Under the pieces are notes generated by a model that had not been told where the DNA came from, ran no database searches, and saw nothing but the letters and a program-made list of their open reading frames with translations. A program made the translations under genes and the position numbers. DNA of 64,000 nt from Nonomuraea turcica. Its GTDB lineage: Bacteria > Actinomycetota > Actinomycetes > Streptosporangiales > Streptosporangiaceae. Shown in pieces: positions 49,584-57,782 of this stretch (positions within the stretch are counted from its first letter, which is position 1; every line of letters begins with the position of its first letter). The stretch is from assembly GCF_030718205.1 (NCBI RefSeq), contig NZ_JAUZQF010000025.1, forward strand, positions 108,686 through 172,685, written 5' to 3'.

Positions 49584-50516
49584 ATGCGCGCTGTGATGAA
49601 CACCGACGACGGCATCCGCACTGTCGAGGTCGAGGAGCCTGGTGGAGCAGGGGTCCGGCTCTCGGTGGCCGCTGTGGGAATCTGCGGCACCGATGTCATG
49701 TTCGTTGGCGCCGGCGTGACCGGATTCATCTATGGGCACGAGTTCGCCGGAGTCGACGACACCGGCAACCGCTATTTCGTCGAACCGACCATCCGTGGTG
49801 GGGAATGCGCGGAATGCCGCGCCGGTAACCCACAGCGGTGCACTGAAGCCGGCCACGGAACCCTCGGGATTTACCGCGACGGCGGCCTGGCCGAAGCGGT
49901 CGTGGTGCCGGAATACACGTTGTTGGCTCTGCCCTCGCAGCTGGACGTGAAGGACGCCTGCTTGATCGAACCTGGCGCCGTCGCCTGGCACGCGGTGCGC
50001 CGCGCGCAGGCGCAACCAGGAGAGCGCGTTCTCGTGGTCGGTGGGGGGTCGATCGGGCTGCTGGCAGCCGCAGCGGCCCAGCACCAAGGATTAGACGTCG
50101 ATGTGGACACCCGGCACAGCCATCAGCTGACCGCGGCCGAGCGACTGGGATTCGGCCGGCCCAGCGGAACCTACGACGTGGTGATCGATGCGGCCGGCAG
50201 TGAGTCGAGCCTGGATCGATCCGCGGACGCCGCACGACCGGGAGGCCGGATCATCTCCTTGGGCGTGTACCGGACCACGATGCCGATCCCGGCGACCAAG
50301 AGCCTGGTCAAGGAGCTGACCTACATCACCAGCATCGCCTACGGCAGGCACGAAGGGGTCCGCGAAGTCGAGGAGGTCGCCTCCCTGTTGGCCAAGAAAC
50401 CCGAAATCGCGCAGACGGTCATCACGCACCGGTTCCCGCTCGAAGAGGCACGGGAAGCGTTTCGCGTCGCGGCCGACCGCGGAGCCGGTGTGATCAAAGT
50501 GGTCATCGAGCCCTGA
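49584..50516 (+). CDS. Zinc-type alcohol dehydrogenase (medium-chain)
   Basis: 310 residues, ATG with AGGAG six bases upstream. GroES-like domain with catalytic zinc motif VGICGTDVMF and YGHEFAG, a structural-zinc region GGECAECRAGNPQRC where the first of four Cys is Gly, and Rossmann motif VLVVGGGSIGLLAAAA. Shorter than the usual 340-350 residues, with a reduced NAD domain. Resembles threonine/sorbitol-type dehydrogenases. Substrate unknown; no regulator is directly attached. Confidence 0.87.
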   Translation: MRAVMNTDDGIRTVEVEEPGGAGVRLSVAAVGICGTDVMFVGAGVTGFIYGHEFAGVDDTGNRYFVEPTIRGGECAECRAGNPQRCTEAGHGTLGIYRDGGLAEAVVVPEYTLLALPSQLDVKDACLIEPGAVAWHAVRRAQAQPGERVLVVGGGSIGLLAAAAAQHQGLDVDVDTRHSHQLTAAERLGFGRPSGTYDVVIDAAGSESSLDRSADAARPGGRIISLGVYRTTMPIPATKSLVKELTYITSIAYGRHEGVREVEEVASLLAKKPEIAQTVITHRFPLEEAREAFRVAADRGAGVIKVVIEP

Positions 50517-50527
50517 TCAGGCGCCAT

Positions 50528-50561
50528 GCCGCAGGCCGTCAGCGCGCTGACGGCCTGCGGC
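50528..50561. terminator. Bidirectional terminator, perfect 34-bp palindrome
   Basis: The two 17-bp arms (GCCGCAGGCCGTCAGCG and its complement CGCTGACGGCCTGCGGC) are perfectly symmetrical with no spacer. It fills the 67-bp gap between two convergent alcohol dehydrogenase genes, so it can end transcription from both sides. Confidence 0.75.
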
Positions 50562-50583
50562 TCGAGGGCGGGCCGGCGGACAG

Positions 50584-51627
50584 TCACCTGCCGGTGGTGA
50601 GGACCATGCGGTAGCGGGCGTCGCCGGACAGAATGCGCTTGTAGGCCGCCTCGACCTCGTCCAGGGGGCGGGTCTCGGTCATGGGGCGGACGCCGGTCAG
50701 CGCGGCGAAGTGCAGGGTTTCCTCGACATCGCATGCGGTGCCGGACGGGTGGCCGTGCACGGTCCTGCTGGTCGCGATGAGCTGGAACGGGCTGACCTGG
50801 ATGGGTTCCGGCGTGGCGCCCAGCACGATGAGCTCGCCGTTGTGACGCAGGCCGTCGATGGTGGCGCTCATGGCCTCGGAGCTGGCCGCGGTGGCGAGCA
50901 CGACCTTCGCGCCGCCCAGGGCCTGCAGCCGGTCGGCCACGTCACCGGCGTTGCCGTCGATGTAGTGGTGGGCGCCGAAGCTCTTGGCCGCCTCGGCCTT
51001 GTCCTCGCCCCGCGCAATGGACACGGTCTCGAATCCGAGCTTGGCGGCGAACTGCACGCCCAGGTGGCCGAGGCCGCCCAGGCCGAGCACGGCGACGAGG
51101 TCACCCGGCTTGGCCGGGCTGCGCCGCAACGCGTTGAACGTGGTCACCCCGGCGCAGCCCATGGGCGCGGCCTCGACGGCGGTGATCTCATCGGGGATGC
51201 GGGCCAGTGCGGACGCGGGAACGACCACGGCCTCGGCGTAGCCGCCCGGGTAGGCCCAGCCGGGAACCTGCATGCGCGTGCAGTGGATGAAGTCGCCTTC
51301 GCGGCAGGCCAGGCAGGCTCCGCAGTTGCCGCCGAACCAGCCGACGGCCACCCGGTCGCCGGTACCCCAGCCTTCGACACCGTCACCGACCGCGTCGATG
51401 CGTCCGGCGATCTCGTGCCCGGTCACCAGCGGGAACGGCACATGGGGGAAGGCGGCGTTGACGAACGCCGAGTCCGAACGGCAGACGCCACAGGCCTCGA
51501 CCGTCAGGCGGACGTGGCCCGGGTGTGGCTCGGGCAGCTCGCGCTCGACCACGCTGAACGGACCGCCGGCCTCGGTGACCTGGGCGGCGCGGAAGGTCAG
51601 CGGCTTGGCAGAGGTTTCCGTGGACAT
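50584..51627 (-). CDS. NAD(P)-dependent zinc alcohol dehydrogenase (AdhA/AdhP-like)
   Basis: 347 residues from ATG 51627 (six bases after AAGGAG; an ATG at 51630 is adjacent); the open frame upstream is a shadow of the XRE gene. Complete medium-chain ADH: VEACGVCRSD (catalytic Cys), TGHEIAG (His-Glu), GNCGACLACREGDFIHC (four structural Cys), AVLGLGGLGHLGVQFAAKLG. Typical of AdhP/cinnamyl-type aldehyde reductases. Divergent from an XRE-family regulator, which probably controls it. Confidence 0.92.
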   Translation of the reverse strand: MSTETSAKPLTFRAAQVTEAGGPFSVVERELPEPHPGHVRLTVEACGVCRSDSAFVNAAFPHVPFPLVTGHEIAGRIDAVGDGVEGWGTGDRVAVGWFGGNCGACLACREGDFIHCTRMQVPGWAYPGGYAEAVVVPASALARIPDEITAVEAAPMGCAGVTTFNALRRSPAKPGDLVAVLGLGGLGHLGVQFAAKLGFETVSIARGEDKAEAAKSFGAHHYIDGNAGDVADRLQALGGAKVVLATAASSEAMSATIDGLRHNGELIVLGATPEPIQVSPFQLIATSRTVHGHPSGTACDVEETLHFAALTGVRPMTETRPLDEVEAAYKRILSGDARYRMVLTTGR

Positions 51628-51633
51628 CATGAA

Positions 51634-51647
51634 CTCCTTCGAAGGAG
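51634..51647 (-). promoter_or_regulatory. Palindrome covering the ADH ribosome site
   Basis: CTCCTTC-GAAGGAG is a perfect 14-bp palindrome whose minus-strand right half is the AAGGAG ribosome site. In the mRNA, the site could pair with the complementary half just upstream. It may be an operator, a translational gate, or both. Confidence 0.4.
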
Positions 51648-51816
51648 GTGGATGGTGAAGGGAACCGGCCGCGCCGGACCCATTTCCAGTAAACGTGTCC
51701 TGTACCCTCCACAACCGCTCTGAGCAGGCCCTGAACGGGCAGGTACGGTGAAGGCAGGTACTGACAGGGCCACCCTCCTGCGGGCGCGTCGCCCGCAGCC
51801 GGATCACACTGGTGCT

Positions 51817-52701
51817 ATGGACCGTAGGAGCGAACTGGCCGGCTTTCTGCGCTCCCGGCGCGCCCGGATCACCCCCGACCGGGCAGGACTGCCGGAGGAC
51901 GCCCGCGCCCGGCGAGTGCCCGGACTTCGCCGCGACGAGGTCGCCCGCCTCGCCGGCGTGAGCACCGAGTACTACACCCGTCTCGAACAGGGCCGCGCCG
52001 GCACCCCGTCCCCGGAGGTCGTCGAGGCCCTCGCCCGCACCCTCCAACTCGATCCCGCCGAGCGGGAGCACCTCGTCGACCTGCTGGCACGGCCCACACC
52101 GGCGCGCCGTGCCCCGTCCGCTCCGCAACGGGTCCGCCCGGGGCTGCATCTCACGCTTCAGACCCTGGAGCACGTCCCCGCCTTCATCGTCGGCCGACGC
52201 ACCGACATGCTGGCCACCAACCGCCTGGCGCGCGAGGTCCTGACCGACTTCGACGCCCTCCCCGCCCCGCAGCGCAACCTCGCCCGCTACTACCTCCTGG
52301 ACCCCGACGCCCGCGACCGCGTCGGAGACTGGGCGCAGATCGCCGCCGAGACCGTCGCCATGCTCCGCCTCGAAGCCGGCCGCTACCCGAACGACCGGCG
52401 GCTCGCCGATCTCGTCGGCGAGCTCACCCTGCGTTGTCCCGAATTCAGCACCTGGTGGAACGACCACCGCGTCCTGCGCCGCACCCACGGCACCAAGTGC
52501 TACCACCACCCCGAAGTCGGGGAACTCCACTTCTCCTACGAGAGTTTCCAGCCCCCCGGCGACCCTGACCAAGTGCTGTGCATCTACAACGTCGAACCCG
52601 GCTCCCCCACCGCCGACGCGCTACGGCTGCTGAGCAGCTGGGCCGCCCCGGGCGCCCCTCCCCCTCCGCGGAGGCACGGTGACCGCCATGCTGATCGGTG
52701 A
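51817..52701 (+). CDS. XRE-family regulator with MmyB-like ligand domain
   Basis: 294 residues from ATG 51817 (MDRRSELAGFLRSRRARITP), the usual start of this family. HTH: VPGLRRDEVARLAGVSTEYY, TRLEQGRAGTPSPEVVEALA. The C-terminal MmyB-like PAS-type domain (VPAFIVGRRTDMLATNRLAR, FDALPAPQRNLARYYLLDP, LRCPEFSTWWNDH) binds an unknown ligand, fatty acid-like in MmyB. Commonly divergent from alcohol dehydrogenases and SDRs in actinomycetes, as here. Confidence 0.9.
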   Translation: MDRRSELAGFLRSRRARITPDRAGLPEDARARRVPGLRRDEVARLAGVSTEYYTRLEQGRAGTPSPEVVEALARTLQLDPAEREHLVDLLARPTPARRAPSAPQRVRPGLHLTLQTLEHVPAFIVGRRTDMLATNRLAREVLTDFDALPAPQRNLARYYLLDPDARDRVGDWAQIAAETVAMLRLEAGRYPNDRRLADLVGELTLRCPEFSTWWNDHRVLRRTHGTKCYHHPEVGELHFSYESFQPPGDPDQVLCIYNVEPGSPTADALRLLSSWAAPGAPPPPRRHGDRHADR

Positions 52702-52919
52702 GTCGGCCTCGATACGCTCCGCGTGACGCAACAGCAGATCGCGCTTCCCGCCCAAGTGGTCCCGGCCAGCAACGTGGCTTGATCTGTGCTGGTTCCGGCA
52801 CTTGCGCGCCTCTGAGCGGCACACGACGCGATCGTGGTGCACCCCGCTCCATGCATGGCGTCCGGCGTGGGGTGCTTCGACGCTCACCGACTTCTCAGGC
52901 ATGAATGCACTGTGCACGA

Positions 52920-53723
52920 TCAACGGAATGCGGCCAGCGCGACCGGCTGCCACTTCCGCCATGTGGCAAGCCGTTCCTCGTACTCGGCCGCAACCTCTTC
53001 GAACGACTTGCCGAAGAAGATCCGCGCCGGCGGGTCGTCGGTGTCGGCCAACTCCAGGATCGGCCCGCGCGTCGCCTTCGGGTCGCCGAGATCCCACGCG
53101 ATTTCGGCGGCCGCGCGAACCTCGGCGTAGTCCGGGTGCTCGGCACTGATGCGGAGGCTGCCGCCCCCGAAGTCGGTCGAGTACGGGCCAGGCTCCAGGC
53201 AGATCACGTCGATGCCGAAGTGCGCGACCTCCTTGCGCAGCGACTCCGACAGCCCCTCCACCGCCCACTTCGACGCGTGGTAGGCGCCGATGCCGGGGAA
53301 CGCCCGGACGCCGCCCTCGCTGGTGACCTGAATGATCCGGCCGTGCCCCTGCGCGCGCAGCACGGGCACGACCGCCTGCGTCACCCACAGCGTGCCGAAG
53401 AAGTTGGTCTCCATCATGGCGCGGATCTCGGACTCGGTCAGCTCCTCGACCATGCCGAACTGACCGTAGCCCGCGTTGTTGACCACCACGTCCAGTGCGC
53501 CGAAGTGCTCGGCCGCCTGCCGCACGGCGGCGAACACGGCTGCGCGGTCGGCGATGTCGAGCCGCAGGGGCAGCACGGCGTCGCCGTACTTCTCGGCGAG
53601 GGGACGCAGGTGGTCGAGGTCGCGTGCGGTGGCGGCGACCCGGTCGCCCCGCTCGAGCGCGGCCTCCGCCCACTCGCGGCCGAACCCCTTCGACGTGCCG
53701 GTGATGAACCACGTCTTGGACAT
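52920..53723 (-). CDS. SDR family oxidoreductase
   Basis: 267 residues, ATG start. Classical SDR: WFITGTSKGFGREWAEAALE, TARDLDHLRPLAEKYGDAVL, LDVVVNNAGYGQFGMVEELT, IQVTSEGGVRAFPGIGAYHA with YHASK, LEPGPYSTDFGGGSL. Arg after beta-2 (TARD) suggests NADP(H). Divergent from a TetR gene 83 bp away. Substrate unknown. Confidence 0.9.
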   Translation of the reverse strand: MSKTWFITGTSKGFGREWAEAALERGDRVAATARDLDHLRPLAEKYGDAVLPLRLDIADRAAVFAAVRQAAEHFGALDVVVNNAGYGQFGMVEELTESEIRAMMETNFFGTLWVTQAVVPVLRAQGHGRIIQVTSEGGVRAFPGIGAYHASKWAVEGLSESLRKEVAHFGIDVICLEPGPYSTDFGGGSLRISAEHPDYAEVRAAAEIAWDLGDPKATRGPILELADTDDPPARIFFGKSFEEVAAEYEERLATWRKWQPVALAAFR

Positions 53724-53806
53724 CGTCTTCGCCTCTCGTCGATCGATACCTTTAATAGCAACAGTAGCATGGACTGCATTAATTGTACGCGTGGTATCCT
53801 TGCCGC

Positions 53807-54622
53807 ATGGAGGGCAGGCGAGATCGGAAGAAGCGGCAGACCCGCGAACGGATCCAGACTTCGGCGCTGGAGCTGTTCACGTCGCACGGCTACCGCAACA
53901 CGACCATCGCGGCGATCGCCGAACACGCCGACGTCGCGACGCGGACCGTCACGCTGCACTTCCCCACGAAGGAAGACCTGCTGTTCGCCGACGACCCGTT
54001 CGCCCCGGAGTCATTGGCCGCCCGCCTCGACACCCGGCCCGGCACCGCCCTCGACGCCTTCGGCGATTGGATGCGCGCCACGATGCGCGCGCTCGACGAA
54101 CGCGACGCCGACCAGGGCCGCAAGCCCGGCGAGACCTGGTCCCTTCGCACCAAGCGCGCCACCCTGATAGCCGAGGACGAGGACCTCCGCGGCCGCGCCC
54201 GCGCGAGCTACTACGAGCTGGAACGCCTGATCGCCGCCGCCATCGGCAAGGACCTGGGCCTGCCGCCCAACGCACTCGCCCCGCGCCTGACCGCATACAC
54301 CGTGGTGGGCGGCCTGCGCGAGCTGTACATGACCCACGAGGCCCGCCACCGCGAGTCCACTACCGAAGAACTGCTTCCCCTGGTCGACCGCGTGCTCGAC
54401 TTCGCCCGCGCGGGCCTGGCGAAGCTCACGGCCGAACCCCCGCGCGTTCGGCACGAAGTGGCGCACGCAGGCCCCGAAGGTGCATCACATGGTCTCCAGG
54501 GCGGCCATCATGAGCAGCACGGAGAACGAGCACCCGCCGAGAAGAAGGACCCCCGAGGCGGCGAGCGCGATCCTGGCCGAGAACAGGCGCCGCAAGATCA
54601 GATAGGCCACCACGGTACCTAA
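53807..54622 (+). CDS. TetR family regulator with extended C-terminus
   Basis: 271 residues from ATG 53807 (MEGRRDRKKRQTRERIQ). A -10-like TATCCT at 53795-53800 suggests a leaderless mRNA. HTH: ALELFTSHGYRNTTIAAIAE, HADVATRTVTLHFPTKEDLL; then a normal TetR ligand domain to about residue 215. The last 55 or so residues (EVAHAGPEGASHGLQGGHHE onward) are low-complexity and lie antisense to a small membrane-protein gene, so the original stop was probably lost. By position represses the divergent SDR. Confidence 0.85.
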   Translation: MEGRRDRKKRQTRERIQTSALELFTSHGYRNTTIAAIAEHADVATRTVTLHFPTKEDLLFADDPFAPESLAARLDTRPGTALDAFGDWMRATMRALDERDADQGRKPGETWSLRTKRATLIAEDEDLRGRARASYYELERLIAAAIGKDLGLPPNALAPRLTAYTVVGGLRELYMTHEARHRESTTEELLPLVDRVLDFARAGLAKLTAEPPRVRHEVAHAGPEGASHGLQGGHHEQHGERAPAEKKDPRGGERDPGREQAPQDQIGHHGT

Positions 54623-54799
54623 GAAGGCGAACACAGGGAGATAGGGGACAAACAGGCAGGTAGCGCCCACAAGGAGGGCGCAGGCCAGAGGAACCACCGC
54701 CCTGCTTCCACCCCGTAGATCACGACGCGTGGCCACAAAGGCGACACCCCCGGCGAGTACGGCGCACACCGCGATCATCACGATGACGAAATAGTCCAC
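54485..54799 (-). CDS. Small membrane protein, 104 residues
   Basis: GTG start with GGAGG six to seven bases upstream. Three to four hydrophobic helices (YFVIVMIAVCAVLAGGVAFV, AVVPLACALLVGATCLFVPY, FAFLGTVVAYLILRRLF, IALAASGVLLLGGCSFSVLL). No family recognised. It overlaps the convergent TetR frame by 138 bp. Composition and ribosome site make this strand the more credible one in the overlap. Confidence 0.65.
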   Translation of the reverse strand: MDYFVIVMIAVCAVLAGGVAFVATRRDLRGGSRAVVPLACALLVGATCLFVPYLPVFAFLGTVVAYLILRRLFSARIALAASGVLLLGGCSFSVLLMMAALETM

Positions 54800-54965
54800 G
54801 AACAGCCTCCGACTCGGCGGACTTCACCACAAGGCATTTGGTCACCACGTCTGATCCCGCCCGGAGCCAAAAGGTTCGATCTTGCGGACGTCGTCGGCTC
54901 GTTCCTGAGCGTCGCCCACGAGCACGCGGGTGTCGTCGCGGACGCCACCAGCCTGGATGACGGCC

Positions 54966-55709
54966 TTACCCGTCGGTGGCCAGGCGGTCGAGCCACTCGT
55001 CGAGGAGATGCCGCTCCGCCTCGCTGAGCGTTGTCTGCTGGGGCAGGACGGCGCGGAGTGCCCGGGCGGCGCCGGCGGGGCCCGGGTCCTGCACGGCCGG
55101 CTTCTCTGTGGTGACGGCGGTGACCATGGACTCGCGCATGGCGGTCAGCAAGGCCGGGTCGCGCCGGTCCTCGGGGAGTGACAGCCAGGTGAGCACGGCA
55201 CCGCGCGCCGTGGCGTGGATGAGCGCGGCGGCGAGCGGTTCGTCGACGCGTAGCCTGCCCGCGGCGGCGAGGCGGCGGATGCGCCCGAGGAGGATCTCCA
55301 TGCCGGTCCTGAACGCGGCCGAGTCCGTGCCGCGCCGGGGCTCGCCGTACATCATCGCGTAGAGCGCGGGGTTGGCGAGCCCGAATTCGACGGCGAGGTC
55401 CCAGCCCGCCCGCAGATCCTCCACCGGGTCGTCCGGGACGGGGACGGCGCGCTTGGCCTCGAGGAACTGGGCGTAGCCGTGCTCGGCCACCGCGCCCAGC
55501 AGCCCGTCCATGTCGTCGAAGTGACGGTAGATCGCCGGGGGCTGCACCCCGGCCGCGGCTGCGACCGCGCGGGTGGTGACCGCGTCGCGCCCCTCGCGCG
55601 CCAGGAGGTCGGCCGCGGCCTCGATCACCCGCTGGCGGGTCAGCTCTCGCCCGCCGGCCGCCCCCTCCGGCATGGAGCCGGAGGTGGTGTCCACCCTTGT
55701 TCTAGGCAT
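54966..55709 (-). CDS. TetR/AcrR family transcriptional regulator
   Basis: 247 residues, ATG start. HTH: VIEAAADLLAREGRDAVTTR, AVAAAAGVQPPAIYRHFDDM; C-terminal WHG-type domain (AGWDLAVEFGLANPALYAMM). An extra C-terminal helix (ERHLLDEWLDRLATDG). Upstream lies a decayed SDR gene on the same strand; the original divergent target is not apparent. The 166-bp gap before it (54800-54965) holds no called gene. Confidence 0.88.
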   Translation of the reverse strand: MPRTRVDTTSGSMPEGAAGGRELTRQRVIEAAADLLAREGRDAVTTRAVAAAAGVQPPAIYRHFDDMDGLLGAVAEHGYAQFLEAKRAVPVPDDPVEDLRAGWDLAVEFGLANPALYAMMYGEPRRGTDSAAFRTGMEILLGRIRRLAAAGRLRVDEPLAAALIHATARGAVLTWLSLPEDRRDPALLTAMRESMVTAVTTEKPAVQDPGPAGAARALRAVLPQQTTLSEAERHLLDEWLDRLATDG

Positions 55710-55771
55710 GGATGCAATGATACGACCGAGACCGGATCGATGTGAGTATCGCTGATATCAGCTGCCAGGGC

Positions 55772-56173
55772 TCAGGGGCTTACCAGGGCAAGGGCCCCTC
55801 CGCGTCGAAGTAGCCTCCCGTGGGGCTCCACCGCGTTGATCCGCAGGTTCGGGAACGCCTTCGCGTACTGCACGGTGATCATGTTGACCGCGGTCTTCGA
55901 CGCCGGGTACGCGACGCCGGGGTAGGCGTGGGTCGGGGTGCCGACGGCGGAGGCGTCGTCGGTGACATCGAGCTGTACGGTCCGCGCGCCCAGCCGTTCG
56001 GCGGCCAGACGGCCGCGCTCGGTGTCCCGGCTGCCGGTGTAGACCGTGTGGCCCGCGGCAACGAGGCGGCGGGCGGTTGGGACCGGCAGTACCAGGCAGG
56101 CCGTATCCGGCACACCGCCGGCGGCCATCTGCGTGTCAGGTGAGCGGTGCGATGCCCGCTCCGCCGTCCCCAT
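55772..56173 (-). pseudogene. SDR gene with large internal deletion and frameshift
   Basis: The frame reads TARRLVAAGHTVYTGSRDTE and LDVTDDAS (start of an SDR, first strand missing), then jumps straight to YPGVAYPASKTAVNMITVQY and AKAFPNLRINAVEP, skipping about 90 residues with the NNAG motif and catalytic Ser. After INAVEP the homologous frame moves to the next phase (TGGYFDAEGPLPW then a stop). Both ends and the middle are lost, so this is a clear remnant of an SDR that was once regulated by a neighbouring TetR. Confidence 0.8.
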
Positions 56174-56199
56174 CGGGGATCGACAACGTCAACGCCGGG

Positions 56200-56781
56200 T
56201 CACACGATCTCGGCATGTGTCAGGTCGCTGATCGCGGCGAGTCCTTCGTGTTGCAGTTCGACCAGACCACGGGTCTCACTGGGAGCGTCGACCCACCGGA
56301 CGAAGGCCGTTTTGAACACCAGAACGACCAGTTCACCGGCCAGGCAAGCGGTCTCCTCGGCGACGCCGCGTGCGACGAGCGCGGCGGTCACGGCGTGGGA
56401 GAGCTTGGCCAGCTTGAGCAGCTCGCGCTCGCGCAACTGCTCGTTCGCCGTGATGATCTCGTTCCGCACGCGGGCGAAGTCGCGGCCCCGCACGTCCTGC
56501 AGGGCCCCGCCCCCGGCATCGAGTGCCGCGACGAGCAGGCCGCCCACGGACGCGTCCGGCGGCGCGTCGGCGATCGCATCCACGAAGACCGCCTCGAGCT
56601 GCTCCTCGCCGGCGAACAGCACCTCGCGCTTGTCCGCGAAATGCCGGAAGAACGTCCGCTCGGTCACCCCGGCCCGCTCGGCGATCCCGGCCACGGTCGT
56701 CGCCTCGAAGCCGTCCTCGGCGAACAGCTCCATCGCCGCCCGCTGCAGGCGATCTGACGCCCCAGGTGCCCAACGTGCCAT
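56200..56781 (-). CDS. TetR family transcriptional regulator
   Basis: 193 residues, ATG start. HTH: LQRAAMELFAEDGFEATTVA, GIAERAGVTERTFFRHFADK. C-terminal ligand domain typical of the family. Divergent from a nucleoside-diphosphate-sugar epimerase-like gene across an exceptionally long perfect operator, so autorepression and control of the epimerase are very likely. Confidence 0.92.
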   Translation of the reverse strand: MARWAPGASDRLQRAAMELFAEDGFEATTVAGIAERAGVTERTFFRHFADKREVLFAGEEQLEAVFVDAIADAPPDASVGGLLVAALDAGGGALQDVRGRDFARVRNEIITANEQLRERELLKLAKLSHAVTAALVARGVAEETACLAGELVVLVFKTAFVRWVDAPSETRGLVELQHEGLAAISDLTHAEIV

Positions 56782-56806
56782 GTCCGGATCGTAACCGGAA
56801 AGAGAG

Positions 56807-56866
56807 TGATGACATAGCCTGACATCAGCAGTAGGCTAAGTGATGTCAGCGCCTGACATCACTTAG
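56807..56866. promoter_or_regulatory. TetR operator with 14-bp perfect arms plus a weaker copy
   Basis: CTAAGTGATGTCAG-CGC-CTGACATCACTTAG (56836-56866) is a 31-bp inverted repeat with no mismatch. A second imperfect copy, TGATGACAT-AGC-CTGACATCA (56807-56827), shares the right half exactly and lies 34 bp away. Both sit between the TetR gene and the epimerase start. Confidence 0.75.
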
Positions 56867-56882
56867 TGGAAGCGAGCACACC

Positions 56883-57782
56883 ATGCACGTCTTCGTCACC
56901 GGAGCGTCCGGATTCATCGGCCGCGCCGTCGTCGCCGAGCTCATCGCCGCCGGTCACGAGGTGACCGGCCTGGCCCGTTCCGAGGCATCGGCATCCGTCG
57001 TCAAGGAACTCGGGGCGGACGTCCACCGCGGCGACCTCGACGACCTCGAGCAGATCCGCCAAGGCGCGAACGCGGCCGACGGCGTCGTCCACCTCGCTAA
57101 CAAGCACGACTGGGCCGACATCGAGGTCTCCAACCGCGCCGAACGGGCTGCCGTCCAGACCATCAGCGACACGCTCGCCGGGTCCGATCGGCCGTTCGTG
57201 CTCGCGTCCGGCCTCGCCATGGCGACCGGCCTCGGACGGCCGTTGACAGAGCAGGATCCCAATCCCGCCGTCGGCCCGGACTCACCGCGCGGCGGCGCCG
57301 AGAACCTCGCGCTGACCTACGCCGACCGTGGCGTACGCGTCATCCCCGTCCGCTTCGCCCCGACCGTCCACGGCGAAGGCGACCACGGCTTCATCTCCAT
57401 CGTCGCCCAAGCCGCGCGGCAACGCGGAGCCTCCCTCTACCCCGGCGAGGGAGGCAATCGCTGGCCCGCCGTCCACCGGTCCGACGCCGCACGCCTGGTC
57501 CGGCTCGGGCTCGAGAACGCCCCCGCAGGCACGATCCTGCACGCCGCCGCCGAAGAGGGCGTGCCCATCCGGCGGATCGCCGAAGCACTCGCCGGCCGTC
57601 TCGGCGTGCCGGCGACGTCCGCCCCGGCAGAGCAGATCGCCGACGAGATCCCGTTCGTCGGCTGGTTCCTGGGCGCCGACATCGTCGCTACGAGCAAGAT
57701 CACGCAGGACCTGCTCGGCTGGCGACCCACCGGCCCCACTCTTGTGGAGGACATCGCCGCGGGCCACTACGACCAACCCTGA
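56883..57782 (+). CDS. NAD-dependent epimerase/dehydratase-like (extended SDR) protein
   Basis: 299 residues, ATG start. Rossmann motif VFVTGASGFIGRAVVAELIA, LVARSEASA-type second strand (LARSEASASVVKELGADVHR), GVVHLANKHDWADIEVSN, and RVIPVRFAPTVHGEGDHGFI. The usual YxxxK of epimerases is not evident; the family here is the 3-beta-HSD/NAD(P)-binding oxidoreductase type often paired with TetR. Its last 500 bp are overlapped antisense by a run-on HxlR frame, which I regard as spurious in that part. Confidence 0.9.
   Translation: MHVFVTGASGFIGRAVVAELIAAGHEVTGLARSEASASVVKELGADVHRGDLDDLEQIRQGANAADGVVHLANKHDWADIEVSNRAERAAVQTISDTLAGSDRPFVLASGLAMATGLGRPLTEQDPNPAVGPDSPRGGAENLALTYADRGVRVIPVRFAPTVHGEGDHGFISIVAQAARQRGASLYPGEGGNRWPAVHRSDAARLVRLGLENAPAGTILHAAAEEGVPIRRIAEALAGRLGVPATSAPAEQIADEIPFVGWFLGADIVATSKITQDLLGWRPTGPTLVEDIAAGHYDQP

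Noticed and set aside
50584..52572. 662-codon frame containing the alcohol dehydrogenase
   Set aside because: Only the part from 51627 is an ADH; the rest is antisense to the XRE regulator.
54800..54965. Coding-like stretch on the plus strand (FDLADVVGSFLSVAHEHAGV)
   Set aside because: Short, no start or stop in good context and no family recognised; perhaps a relic but not supportable.
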